A stretch of 64,000 bases of DNA from Amphiura filiformis (lineage: Eukaryota > Echinodermata > Ophiuroidea > Amphilepidida > Amphiuridae): contig NC_092628.1 in the NCBI RefSeq assembly GCF_039555335.1, positions 62,760,735 through 62,824,734 on the forward strand. Direction: 5' to 3'. Made by a program: the position numbers and the translations under genes. Of this stretch, positions 10,735-23,182 are shown in pieces. The notes beneath the pieces were generated by a model that worked only from the letters and a program-made list of their open reading frames with translations, was not told where the DNA came from and made no database searches. The first letter of the stretch is position 1, and every line of letters begins with the position of its first letter.

Positions 10735-13700
10735 TTAGTAACTCGGGGTCTGAAACAGTAACTTGGACCCCGAGATAGTAACTCGACTTTAAGTAACTCG
10801 GGCCCCGACTTAGTAACTCTGGGTCTGAGATAGTAACTTGGGGCCTCGACTTAGTAACTCGGGGTCCGAGATAGTAACTCGGGCCTCGTCTTATTAACTT
10901 CGGGTCCAAGATTGTAACTCGGGCCTCGACTTAGTAACTCGGGTCTGAGATAGTAACACGGACCTCGACTTAGTAACTCGGGTCTGAGATAGTAACTTGG
11001 GGCCTCAACTTAGTAACTTGGTATCTGAAATAGTAACACGGACCCCAAGATAGTAACGGACCCGACTTTATAACTCGGGGTCCGGGATAGTAACTCAGGG
11101 TCCGAGATAGTAAGTCGGGGGCCCGACTTAGTAACTCGGAGTCCGAGATAGTAATTCGGGGCCCCGAGATACTACTTTGGGATCCGAGATAGTAGCTCAA
11201 GGTCCCGAGATACTAATTCAGGGTCTGATATAGTAACTCGGGCCCCGACTTAATAACACGGGGCCCTTAGATAGTAACTCAGGGTTCCGACTTAATATCT
11301 TGGGGTCAGAGATATAATAACTCGGGGTCCGAGATAGTAACTCGGGCCCCAACTTAGTAACTCGGGGTCTGAGATAGTAACACGGACAACGAGATAGTAA
11401 CTCGGGGTCTGAGTTAGTAACTTGGGGGCCCCAACTTAGTAACTTGGGGCCCCAACTTAATATCTTGGGGTCAGAGACCGGGCCTCGACTTAGTAACTCG
11501 GGGTCCGAGATAGTAACTCGGGGCCTCGACTTATTAACTCGGGTCTGAGATAGTAACACGCACCCCGAGATTGTAACTCGGGGTCCGAGATAGTAACTTC
11601 GGGGCCCCGACTTAGTAATTGGGGGTTAGAGATAGTAACTCGGGGCCTCAACTTAGTAACTTGGGGTCTGAGATAGTAACACGGACCCGAGATAGTAACC
11701 CGGGTCCGAGATAGTAACTCAAGCGTCGACTTAGTAACTCGGGTCTGAGATAATAACACGGACCCGGAGATTGTAACTCGGGGTCCAAGATAGTAACTCG
11801 GGGCCCCGACTTAGTAACTGGCGGTCAGAGATAGTAACTCGGGGCCTCGACTTAGTAACTCAGGGTCCGAGATAGTAACTTGGGGCTTCGACTTAGTAAC
11901 TCGGGTCTGAGATAGTAACACTGACCCCGAGATAGTAACTCGGGGTCTGAGATAGTAACTCGGGCCCTGACTTATTAACTCGGGTCCGAGATAGTAACTC
12001 GGGGCCCGACTTAGTAACTCGGGGGCCGAGATAGTAACTCGGGGCCTCGTCTTATTAACTCGGGGTCCAAGATTGTAACTCGGGCCTCGACTTAGTAACT
12101 CGGGTCTGAGATAGTAACACGGACCTCGACTTAGTAACTCGGGTCTGAGATAGTAACTTGGGGCCTCAACTTAGTAACTTGGTATCTGAAATAGTAACAC
12201 GGACCCCAAGATAGTAACTCGGGGTCCGAGATAGTAATCCAGGCCCCGACTTTATAACTCGGGGTCCGGGATAGTAACTCAGGGTCCCAGATAGTAAGTC
12301 GGGGCCCCGAATCAGTATCTCGGAGTCCGAGATAGTAATTCGGGGCCCGAGATACTACTTTGGGATCCGAGATAGTAGCTCAAGGTCCCGAGATACTAAT
12401 TCAGGGTCTGATATAGTAACTCGGGCCCGACTTAATAACACGGGCCCTTAGATAGTAACTCAGGGTTCCGACTTAATATCTTGGGGTCAGAGATATAATA
12501 ACTCGGGGTCCGAGATAGTAACTCGGGCCTCAACTTAGTAACTCGGGGTCTGAGATAGTAACACGGACAACGAGATAGTAACTCGGGGTCTGAGTTAGTA
12601 ACTTGGGGCCCCAACTTAGTAACTTGGGGCCCCAACTTAGTAACTTCGGGTACCGAGATAGTAACTCGGGCTTCAACTTAGTAACTCGGGGTCTGAGATA
12701 GTAACACGGACAACGAGATAGTAACTCGGGTCTGAGTTACTAACTTGGGGGCCCCAACTTAGTAACTTAGGGCCCCAACTTAGTAACTCGGGGTCCGAAA
12801 TAGTAACTGGTGCCCCAACTTAGTAACTCGGGTACCGAGATAGTAACTCGGGGCTTCACTTAGTAACTCGGGGTCCGAGATAGTAACTCGGGCCTCGACT
12901 TATTAACTTCGGGTCTGAGATAGTAACACGCACCCCGAGATTGTAACTCGGGGTCCGAGATAGTAACTCGGGCCCCAACTTAGTAACCGGCGGTTAGAGA
13001 TAGTAACTCGGGGCCTCAACTTAGTAACTCGGGTCTGAGATAATAACACGGACCCGGAGATTGTAACTCGGGGTCCAAGATAGTAACTCGGGGCCCGACG
13101 TAGTAACTGGCGGTCAGAGATAGTAACTCGGGGCCTCGACTTAGTAACTCGGGGTCCGAGATAGTAACTTGGGGCTTCGACTTAGTAACTCGGGTCTGAG
13201 ATAGTAACACTGACCTCGAGATAGTAACTCGGGCCCTGACTTATTAACTCGGGGTCGAGATAGTAACTTCGGGCCCGACTTATTAACTCGGGGTCGAGAT
13301 AGTAACTTGGGGCCTCGACTTAATAACTCGGGGTCTGAAACAGTAACACAGACCGAGATAGTAACTCGGGTCTGAGATAGTAATTCAGGACCCCCAATTA
13401 GTATCTCGGCCCCAAGTTACTATCTCGGACGCCGAGTTACTAAGTCAGGGCCCGAATTACTATCTCGGACCCCGAGTTCCTATCTTGGGTCTGTGTTACT
13501 ATCTCAGATACCAAGTTACTAAGTTGAGGCCCCAAGTTACTATCTTGGACCCCGAGGTACTAAGTCGAGGCCCAGTTACTATCTCTGACCCCCAGTTACT
13601 ACGTCGGGCCCCGAAGTTACTATCTTGGACCCCAAGTTACAATATCAGGGTCCGTGTTATTATTTCAGACTACTCGAGTTACTAAGTCGAGGCCTGAGTT

Positions 13701-14980
13701 ACTATCTCGGACCCCGGGTTACTATCTTGGGGTCTGTGTTACTATCTCAGACCCCAAGGTACTAAGTTGAGGCCCCGAGTTACTATCTCTAACCCCTAAT
13801 TACTAAGTCGGGGCCCCGAGTTACTATCTCAGACCCCGAGTTACAATCTCTGGGTGCGTGTTACTATCTCAGACCCGAGTTAATAAGTCGAGGCCCCGAG
13901 TTACTATCACGGACCCCGAGTTACTAAGTCGAGGCCCCGAGTTACTATCTCAGACCCCGAGTTACTAAGTCGGGGCCGACTTACTATCTCAGACCCCAAG
14001 TTACTAAGTCGAGGCCCGAATTACTATCTCGGACCCGAAGTTACTACCTCGCACCCGAGTTACTAAGTCGGGCCCTGAATTACTATCTCAGACCCGAGTT
14101 ACTATCTCGGGGTCCGTGTTACTGTTTCAGACCCCGAGTTATTAAGTCGAGGCCCAAGTTACTATCTCGGACCCCGAGTTACTACTAGGTCGACCCGAGT
14201 TACTAAGTCGAGGCCCCCCGACTTACTATCTCTGACCCCGAGTTACTATCCCGGACCCTGAGTTATAAAGTCCGGGGCCCGAATTACTATCTCGGACCCG
14301 AGTTACTATATAGGGTCCGTGTTACTATCTCGGATACCAAGTTACTAAGTTGAGGCCCAAGTTACTATCTCGGACCCCGAGTTACTAAGTCAAGGCCCGA
14401 ATTACTATCTCGGACCCCGAGTTACTAGGTCGGGGCCCTGAATTACTATCTCAGACCCCGAAGTTACTATCTCGTGGTCCGTGTTACTGTTTCAGACCCC
14501 AAGTTATTAAGTCGAGGCCCCAAGTTACTATCTCTGACCCCGAAGTTAATAAGTCGGGCCCGAAGTTACTATCTCGGACCCCGAGTTACTAAGTCGAGGC
14601 ACCGAGTTACTAAGTCGAGGCACCGAGTTACTAAGTCGAGGCCCCGAGTTACTGTCTTAGACCCTGAGTTACTAAGTCGAGGCCCCAAGTTACTATCTCG
14701 GACCCAGAGTACTATCTTGGACCCAGAGTTACTAAGTCTGAGATACTATCTCGGGCCTATCTTGGACCCAAGATACTAAATCCGGGCCCGAGTTACTAAC
14801 TCAGATATCGAGTTACTAAGTCGGGCCCGAGTTACTATCTTGGACCCTGAGTTACTATCTCGGGTCCCGAGTTGAGGCCCCGGGTTACTAAGTCGGGCCC
14901 TGAGTTACTATCTCGGACCCGAGTTACTAAGTCGGGCCCGTGATACAGTCGGGCCCTGAGTTACTATCTCGGACACACAA
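10735..14980. repeat. 4.2-kb minisatellite of ~20-21-bp units that reverses orientation
   Basis: Two alternating unit types, GGTCCGAGATAGTAACTCGG-like and GGGCCTCGACTTAGTAACTC-like, run head to tail from 10735 to about 13390. From there to about 14980 the same units appear as reverse complements. Each unit has a short internal dyad (CTCGG...CCGAG). A segment from about 10885 repeats about 1161 bases later (from about 12046), so there is a higher-order repeat. Long open frames on either strand only reflect the repeat and are not genes. Confidence 0.95.
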
Positions 14981-14984
14981 GTTT

Positions 14985-15384
14985 TAAGGTGTATTTTGGA
15001 CGAAAAGAATTCCCCGTTTCATCTCTACATAATCATATGATCTATTTTTTCGCGATTGCACGAACAAGTATACGTAATTCGTGGCAACACTGATTAGTGT
15101 ATATTTCTATGCTGGGCTTTTTTCATGAGCCACTCCGCCTAGGCGGAAGTACCTATACACCCTCCGCAAGTCAATTGAAGCCGTACAATTTATCGCTAAT
15201 TTACGACCATAAAATTTAGACACTTCTCTTGTCTGTATTAGCATCAACTCTCTCATGTCCCGTTTTCATGTCAGAAATTAACATAACTCCCGAAACCGAA
15301 AACAGAAATTATCTTCGTTCAACTTTTCAGTAGGCAACAAAAGACTAGAATAAACACTCTAGTGTATGCCACAACTTTATCATG
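14985..15384. other. Spacer between two minisatellites, no recognised gene
   Basis: No exon with splice borders is convincing here. If the terminal exons at 17596 and 18779 belong to a gene reading rightward, this stretch and both minisatellites may be intronic. Confidence 0.4.
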
Positions 15385-17525
15385 CTCACAAGTGAAACAG
15401 GACATTGAAGTTCATGATTCCCATTGTGCTACATGTATGTGTATACCACACTCTCATGTGTACAACAATATTATCACTATAGATGATTTCCATTGTGCTA
15501 TACAACATTCCCATGTATACTACAACTTTTATCACAGGTGGAACAGAGTACTATACATGTAGATGATTTCCATTGTGCAATACAACACTCCCATGTATAC
15601 TACAACTTTATCACAGGTGGAACAGAGCACTATAGATGATTTCCATTGTGCTATACAACACTCCCATGTATACTACAACTTTGTCACAGGTGGAACGGAG
15701 CATTATAGATGATTTACATTGTGATATACAACACTCCCATGTATACTACAACTTTATCACCGGTGGAATTGAACACTATAGATGATTTCCATTGTGTTAG
15801 ACAACACTCCCATGTATACTACAACTTTATTACAGGTGGAACAGAGTACTATTGATGATTTCCACTGTGCTATACAACATTCCCATGTATACTAGGCTGC
15901 AACTTTATCACAGGTGGAACAGAGCACAAAGATGATTTCCATTGAGCTATACAACACTCCCATGTATACTACAACTTTATCATGGGTGGAACAGTGTACT
16001 ATAGATGATTTCCATTCAGCTATACAACACTCCCATGTATACTACAACTTTATCATGGATGGAACAGAGCACAAAGATGATTTCCATTGAGCTATACAAC
16101 ACTCCCATGTATACTACAACTTTATCATACAACCCTCCCATGTATACTACAACTTTATCATACAACCCTCCCATGTATACTACAACTTTATCATGGGTGG
16201 AACAGAGCACAAAGATGATTTCCATTGTGCTATACAACACTCCCATGTATACTACAACTTTATCATGGGTGGAACAGAGCACAAAGATGATTTCCATTGA
16301 GCTATTCAACACTCCCATGTATACTACAACTTTATCATGGGTGGAACAGAGTACAAAGATGATTTCCATTGAGCTATACAACACTCCCATGTATACTACA
16401 ACTTTATCATGGGTGGAACAGAGTACAAAGATGATTTCCATTGAGCTATACAACACTCCCATGTATACTACAACTTTATCATGGGTGGAACAGAGTACTG
16501 TAGATGATTTCCATTGAGCTATACAACACTCCCATGTATACTACAACTTTATCATGGGTGGAACAGAGTACTGTAGATGATTTCCATTGAGCTATACAAC
16601 ACTCCCATGTATACTACAACTTTATCATGGGTGGAACAGAGCACAAAGATGATTTCCATTGAGCTATACAACACTCCCATGTATACTACAACTTTATCAT
16701 GGGTGGAACAGAGTACAAAGATGATTTCCATTGAGCTATACAACACTCCCATGTATACTACAACTTTATCATGGGTGGAACAGAGTACTGTAGATGATTT
16801 CCATTGAGCTATACAACACTCCCATGTATACTACAACTTTATCATGGGTGGAACAGAGTACTGTAGATGATTTCCATTGAGCTATACAACACTCCCATGT
16901 ATACTACAACTTTATCATGGGTGGAACAGAGCACAAAGATGATTTCCATTGAGCTATTCAACACTCCCATGTATACTACAACTTTATCATGGGTGGAACA
17001 GAGTACTATAGATGTTTTCCATTGAGCTATACAACACTCCCATGTATACTACAACTTTATCATGGGTGGAACAGAGTACTGTAGATGATTTCCATTGAGC
17101 TATACAACACTCCCATGTATACTACAACTTTATCATGGGTGGAACAGAGTACTATGATTTCCATTGAGCTATACAACACTCCCATGTATACTACAACTTT
17201 ATCATGGGTGGAACAGAGTACTATAGATGATTTCCATTGAGCTATACAACACTCCCATGTATACTACAACTTTATCATGGGTGGAACAGGACACTATCTA
17301 TTGTGCTATAATGTAAATTATTTCTAGTGTCCTGTCCCTCCTGTGACAAAGTTGTGGTATACATGGGAATGTTGTATAGCACAATTAAAATTATGATGTA
17401 GGTGTCCCTTCCCACCCGTGACAAAGTTGTGGTATACAAGGGAATGTTGTATTGTTTAAATCAAATCATCTTTACTATCCTATCCCACCTGTGACAAAGT
17501 TGCGGTGTTCATGGGTATCTTGTAA
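15385..17525. repeat. 72-73-bp minisatellite with inverted terminal units
   Basis: About 26 units run from about 15385 to 17305, each with a CTCCCATGTATACTACAACT core, a GGTGGAACAGAG word and a GATGATTTCCATTG word. Units are more diverged at the left and most alike at 16000-17300, as expected if recent unequal exchange is centred there. From about 17320 to 17525 three diverged units lie in the opposite orientation. The unit length is close to 72, a multiple of three, so long open frames appear on both strands. They are by-products. Confidence 0.95.
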
Positions 17526-17595
17526 AGCACAATTTTAATCTTCTATATTTTACCCACATGTAACATTTATGTTTTTTGTGTTTTATATTTTAAAG

Positions 17596-17693
17596 AATGG
17601 TGCAAACTTCATGAAGTAAATGAACATGTGAAGCCATTGGCTGCGAGTTCGGGTGTCAGGGCATCTGATGTTTTGCAATTGATCTTCCTAGAG
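17596..17693 (+). CDS. Penultimate coding exon of an unidentified gene
   Basis: An AG acceptor (17594-17595) after a T-rich tract and a strong donor, GAG followed by GTGAGT at 17694, bound 98 bases. They are open in one frame: two bases of a split codon, then 32 codons starting Trp-Cys-Lys-Leu-His-Glu and ending Leu-Ile-Phe-Leu-Glu. The exon ends in phase 0 and joins in frame to the exon at 18779, which supplies a stop. The peptide is mixed in composition and probably helical, and I do not recognise the family. Upstream exons were not found. The minisatellites to the left would then be intronic. The paired, phase-compatible splice sites are the main support. Confidence 0.6.
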
Positions 17694-18575
17694 GTGAGTT
17701 AAGGTTTACACTATATGTTTTGGGCAGAATTTTCGGCCGAATGTTAAATAAGTTTAGCTTAGATTTGCAAGTTTCATAAATGAAAATTTGCAATTATTTC
17801 TTGATATTTCTTGATTTATTTTTTAATATATCTAAGCAATAGTTTTGCCATTTTAACCCTCCAAAAAACATCATGCAAATGGGGTGGAAATGACACTACT
17901 TATATCAATCATTGGGATTTCCTTAATAAAACCAATACCATTCCTCATGTGTGTCAGCTTTACTTGTCTCAATATTGAATGCAAATGCTGCTAGTTCATG
18001 CTACCATCTAACTCGCCTTATGAAAGCGTACATAGAACATATTGACCATTTTAGGTGGCATTTTGTCTATATGTATTTTCAGATAGCTAACTCAAATACT
18101 ACACCTTACAGATACAATAGCTAGCTATGTCAAATCCATTATGTTCATTTAACTTAAATCAGCAAAGAAAAGTGTTTAAATGGGATTTTGTGAATTTGCA
18201 TAAGTCAAGAAGCTGTTTTGAAAAATCACATCCTGTACGATAATTTTAAAGCAATTCTGTGCACAACACCATAGTTAAGTTTGCCACCTTAAATATCTAC
18301 CGTATATAATTTTAAAAATTCTGTGACTTATTTATAATTCTATTACTCTTACGACCCATTATTCAAAATCGCGACTGTGATTTGTTAAAACACGTCACAT
18401 GAGAGCCCATTATTCTGCAATAATGGGTCAAGCGCCATAACACACTCTACGCACAGCATTACGCTGTGCAATATTTCCGCGATACACGATCCACCTTGAA
18501 GTAAACAACTGAAAAAATAAATAAAAAAAAATGATATTTTCTCTTTAAATCGCACTATTTTCTGGTAATAGAATA

Positions 18576-18698
18576 GAAATAAAGGGTGCAGCATTATCCT
18601 TTACACGCAAATAATGTGTCCTTGGCAGTAAAAACGTCTAAATAATGGGTGAGGACACATTATTTGGGTGTAAAGGATAATGCATTACCCTTTATTTC
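18576..18698. repeat. 47-bp inverted repeat in the intron
   Basis: Positions 18576-18622 and 18652-18698 are inverted copies with a few mismatches, containing ATTATCCTTTACAC and its complement, with a 29-base spacer. The pair lies just left of the acceptor at 18778. A structured element or small MITE is possible. Confidence 0.7.
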
Positions 18699-18778
18699 TT
18701 AAATAAAAGGAAGGTCTGAAAATGTTGTGTTAATTATTATTAATATTCATGTTATTCTCATTAATAACTTTTCTGCAG

Positions 18779-18802
18779 GCACTAGCACTGTCTAAGGAGT
18801 AA
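18779..18802 (+). CDS. Terminal coding exon of the same unidentified gene
   Basis: A good acceptor (T-rich tract then TTCTGCAG, ending at 18778) precedes seven codons, Ala-Leu-Ala-Leu-Ser-Lys-Glu, and a TAA at 18800-18802, in the frame set by the exon ending at 17693. The intron between them is 1085 bp. The joined C-terminus is a short hydrophobic helix-like stretch followed by a charged end. The 3' untranslated region would continue to the right, but I saw no clear AATAAA close by. Confidence 0.55.
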   Translation, partial: ALALSKE

Positions 18803-20058
18803 GGATTCCTTCAATAGTTTGCAGATTGAAGCAGCCTTTTAACAGGCAACAACACAAAGAACAAGAGAGTATAGAGAATCAAGAATGCAGCAAATAAGAA
18901 CTGCCCTGAAGTCTTTGGATGTCATTATTGGAACTTAATAACAATCCATTGCCATAGTCCATTTGGGACAAGATCAAGGCACAAACCACCAGATAGTAGA
19001 TGCCATGGTCCTTGAAACCAATTGATATTTTATGTAGTTGCTAATTTATAATAGATTACAGGGATACAATGTATATGATATGTGCAGCCACTGTCATCTG
19101 TGTATCAAATATAACACAGAGGTTGCATACTGGATTGCAGAGCTGGATTGATGGAATCATCGCCAACTGTTAGCATAGCAGGAGATAAGCTATGTGTATG
19201 ATAATTTGATGCGCCAATAGAAAACTCTGTCTCCTCATCATTTAGCTTCCAGAGATTTTATGGTCATCCAGTGTTTTATTCAGTGATGCTAGATGAGGCT
19301 GTTTTCATGGAGTTTGGATAAGATACATTAAAATATCTGTATAACTGAATGTCATCACCGTAACATATAGAGAGGTTTCTTGATTGACAAGTGTATAATA
19401 TTATGGTGAATGACATACATGTAACAGGGCCAATCATGGATCCTTGTGACAGGCTTTGTCGCCTAGATTTTAAAGGGAGTGGTTACTCACTCTCTAGTAT
19501 GATGCTAGGCGAGTGGTCAAATCATTCTCTAGCATGATTGCTAGGAGAGCTGTTAACATTGTATTTGAACACAGATATTGGAACATCTGTGATTTGAAGT
19601 GATGATTTTATGTGAGCTGGCTATCTGGTGAATATAACTGGTATTACCATATAGTCACATAACAGTAAAAAAAATAATTCTTAAGGTTGGTCTTAACCCT
19701 CAGGGAATTATGGGCCTCATAACTGCTAAATTTTTGGTCTTTTAAAATGACAAAGACTTGATGAATTCATATGCGAGGTCAAATTTGGGCAAAAATGCTC
19801 AGTTATGGAGAAAATTAAAAAACAATTTTACCCAAATTTTCATGGGCATTGTACCAAGAAAATTCTTTACAAAATTAATTTTTAAAAACCTATTTTTTAT
19901 TCATTTTTTTAAATTTTGACCAACTTTGAGAAATTTTTACCAAAACTGGTTGAAAAATGCTCAATTTTGCAGAAAAAAAAAAAACATGAAAAAAAGCCTG
20001 ATTTTTCGCTCAATTTTCATTTTTTTTGGTGAAGTTGATCAAAATATGGTCCTAGATA
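18803..20058. other. Probable 3' UTR then sequence with no recognised gene
   Basis: If the plus-strand terminal exon is real, its 3' untranslated region starts here. From about 19680 the sequence becomes very rich in A and T runs, with no exon signal. At about 19480-19560 CTCTAGYATGAT-type words recur. Confidence 0.35.
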
Positions 20059-20374
20059 TCTATCGCTGGCGAAGTTACGTAATAATCGGATTAACTACCA
20101 TAGCAATAGGTACAAACAATTTTTGATTATATCGCGCTGCACTACTACGTTCATGCGGTACCTCTGCATTGAACCATAGATGTCAAAGAAATGCTAATCA
20201 CTTGCACCTGTAAGATTAGTCTCTTTGAAAAGAGCGGTATTGTATTCAATCTACTATATGATTGACGACAGGTGATGAGTGCAACCTGCTTGTAGTGCAG
20301 CAGCGGTATATTCAAAATTGTTTGCACCTATTGCGATGGTAGTTAATCCGATTACTTGCGTAACTTCGCCAGCG
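20059..20374. mobile_element. MITE with ~85-bp inverted ends
   Basis: The left arm (about 20059-20150) and right arm (about 20290-20374) are inverted copies, starting CGCTGGCGAAGTTACG and containing AATCGGATTAACTACCAT, with a few mismatches. The spacer is about 140 bases. No gene is inside. Confidence 0.8.
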
Positions 20375-20612
20375 TATAACTAGTTTTTTTAAAATAAAAA
20401 TTTTTACTGAAGAATGTTTTTGTTGTTGCCAAAAATAATTTGGGTAAAAAAATTGGTTTGAATGTAAAGGTTTCTTGATCAATTTTCATTAACACAGCAA
20501 TGAAATTCAGACATGGAACTTTCATAACTTTCAGCTAACTCCAATTAGGCTGGAATTAGCAAAGTCAAACACTGAAAGGGATGCAAATTATTATAATTAT
20601 ATTCTCACAGTA

Positions 20613-21874
20613 CAGGGTGTCCCAGAAAACATCTCCAGAAATAGACAATATCATCAAAATATTTTAAAAGCAGTGGGTAGCTCATTGTGCACATTATACA
20701 CAAATTTTATTTTAATTCAGTTGGCTGGATGCAAAGAAATGAGTGATTGATCACACAATGCACACATCAACAACTCATTCCAAGTTTGATTAACAGGCAC
20801 TTTTGTCACACTTGCTCACCCCTTCGTAAAGTTTGTGTATCTCATTCAATTCAGTCCTCTGATCTATTTTATACGATGGTATTATGTTACTCATGCTTGC
20901 ACTGAAGGTGAAAAACGTGAGTGAATATAACATTTGATCTGCCTTTACTTTGATACACAGTGCCTGAATTGTAAGAAACTTAACATGGATTGCAGAAATT
21001 GGATAGCTATACAATTAACAGATTTAATTCTTTACGCAATATGTTAAACTTTCAAAAACCCAAGAAATATATGATTAAGCTTAGAGCTTCTAATTTTTAT
21101 ACTGTGCTATATTATGTTTAATGTTTTAATTTTTTAAGTTAAAACTTTGCATTCATGGCAATATTTGAAGCAACATTTTGTCCAAGAAAACTTTGATTTT
21201 TGTAAGCTTTCCAGCTTTAATTCTTTGTGTTGTGCAATATGTTATATTGCAACTTTCCAAAGAACATGTGATCCAAGAATGACAATGATCAAGTGCTTGT
21301 ACATCTTTACGTGTAATTTTTGATACCATGCAACATTATGTTCAAATTTTAAAAGATTTACATTTTACATAGCCATTTCTTGGAAAATTCCAAAACATTA
21401 ATTATTGTGTGAGAAAAGTTTTTTTGTCAGCTGGAATTCTTTATACAATAATTCTTTATGCAATAATTATATTAATATTAACGAAAAAATATATTTACTA
21501 GTACCAAGCACCATTTTAGATTCAAGCTTTAATATCACATAGTATTTTCACATTTTAACAAAAGTTTATTACATGTTTAGCAAAACACAGATTGTGTAAG
21601 AAGAATAAAAAGAATTTCACCAAACAAAACACAAAGTCAATTGATAAGCATTAGTGTGCATTGTGTTGAATGATCTTTCTTTCAAACTTAATGAAATGAA
21701 TTGAGATGTATGTTATGTAATCGCTCATATCTTTGCAATCAGTCAACCGATTCAAGTGTGTAAGATGCAGAATAAGAGGGCTACATGCTGTTTTTTATGT
21801 TTTGGATTTGGATGCTTATTTGTCAGCTTATGTCAAAATTCATTCACCTTGTAATCTTTTTCTGGAACACCCTG
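20613..21874. mobile_element. mariner-like element, non-coding, 1262 bp
   Basis: CAGGGTGTCCCAGAAAA at the left and TTTTTCTGGAACACCCTG at the right are inverted ends, and each is flanked by the dinucleotide TA (20611-20612 and 21875-21876). TA target sites, CAGGGTGTCC-type ends and a length near 1.3 kb fit the Tc1/mariner superfamily. No transposase frame with a DDE/D pattern could be followed on either strand, so the element is decayed or non-autonomous. Confidence 0.75.
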
Positions 21875-21925
21875 TATATTAATTTAATTTGCTAGGTAAC
21901 AGTAAGGAACTTCTTTAAAAGTTTT

Positions 21926-22012
21926 GCAAATTTCAATCTGCATAATTAATTAGAGCTAATTTTGACTTGTCCAAAAAATTAGTCATAATTGAAAATTATG
22001 CAGATTGAAATT
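21926..22012. repeat. Short inverted repeat (hairpin)
   Basis: TTTCAATCTGCATAATT near 21930 is mirrored by AATTATGCAGATTGAAATT near 21992, with a GCAAA/TTAGC extension, leaving about 45 bases between arms. It may be the ends of a very short MITE next to the mariner-like element. Confidence 0.6.
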
Positions 22013-22704
22013 AGCAAAAAGTTAAATGTAATGTGTTTCTAGATAGCCCTTACAGCTATCCACATTGCAACATTATAACATTTCCATTAGAGATAGAATT
22101 TAACTTCTTTTCCACAAAATGTTAGTTTTCACTGTCAGATATGTCCTCTTTTAAATTTGGCCTGAGCAAATGATGCAATAAAAAGAAAATCACTGTATAA
22201 TACCAGCACATAAGCCGCCAATGTGAGCCACTCCTTCAAATGTGACTGGTGTCTGTCCCACACGAATTGTATGGAGAGTATTGTGAACATTGTGTGTTAA
22301 GTTTTGAAAAACATGAGGTTGTTCTCCTCAGCAAATGTTACAATATGACCTGATTTAAAAAAAATTGTCAAATCAGCAGTTTTAGGTAAAAAAATCCCTT
22401 AAGATGGGTAGGGGTTTCAGATTGCCATCAGCACACCCCTGTTAAAATTTAATTTGAGCCCCCTCCCCCAACATTTTTTGTTTCAAATGAATGAGCATCA
22501 AGTCAGAGTGAGAATCTTGGATAAATCTGCCATATATGATTAAAAGTAAGTTTTATTCAAAGTGTCATATTAGGGGACTGTGTATTCTCAGAAATGCATT
22601 AATTAAAAGTGCTGTAACTTTAAATTAAACAAAATTTAATGCAAGTATATATTTTTGTTATGCAAAAGTATTTTTTTTGAAGAAACTTCAAAAAAGCACA
22701 TTGT

Positions 22705-23182
22705 TTTGCCTTAAATTATTTGGAACACGCTGTACCCAAATTTGGATTTCATGGTTTTTTTTTGTAATTAGTTGCGTTCGAAATTTTGGTTGTCCGTTCG
22801 CCGGGACAACTAAAAAAGTCGCTGGACAACCAAAAACTGATTCAGTTGTCCGCCGGACAACCATAAATCTGTAGCCAAAACTCATCTTTGTAGGCCTACG
22901 GACAACCAAAAACTTAGACGGACAACCAGAAATTGTAATCTGGTTGTCCGTGGGACAACCATTTATTTTTCCTTAATTCGAACACTGGTAATTAGACACT
23001 CCATTCATGGAACGGTTTTTCATGATTTGGATATTAGTCTTATTTTTGAATTTTTGAATTTTCGTCTTATTTGGTCAATAATTCAAAATAAGGCCTAAGC
23101 GCGAGTCTAGGTTACAAAAAAACACAAAATCCAAATTTTGGATTTTTCCTTCCTATAGTGTGTTCCAAACAATTTTAGGCAA
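22705..23182. mobile_element. Inverted-repeat element carrying a GGACAACC cluster
   Basis: An arm with TTTTGCCTTAAATTATTTGG at about 22705-22750 is mirrored by a diverged arm at about 23120-23182. Between them, at 22788-22960, nine copies of GGACAACC or GGTTGTCC (some missing one base) occur within 175 bases in both orientations. No coding sense is apparent. The element was not assigned to a superfamily. Confidence 0.6.

Noticed and set aside
10727..14779. Open frames rich in LLSRGP and SYYLGP on either strand
   Set aside because: They are translations of the 20-21-bp minisatellite, with no conserved protein features.
16005..16807. Long open frames on both strands with a 24-residue period
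   Set aside because: They are the 72-bp minisatellite read in frame. Codon pattern and both-strand openness show a by-product.
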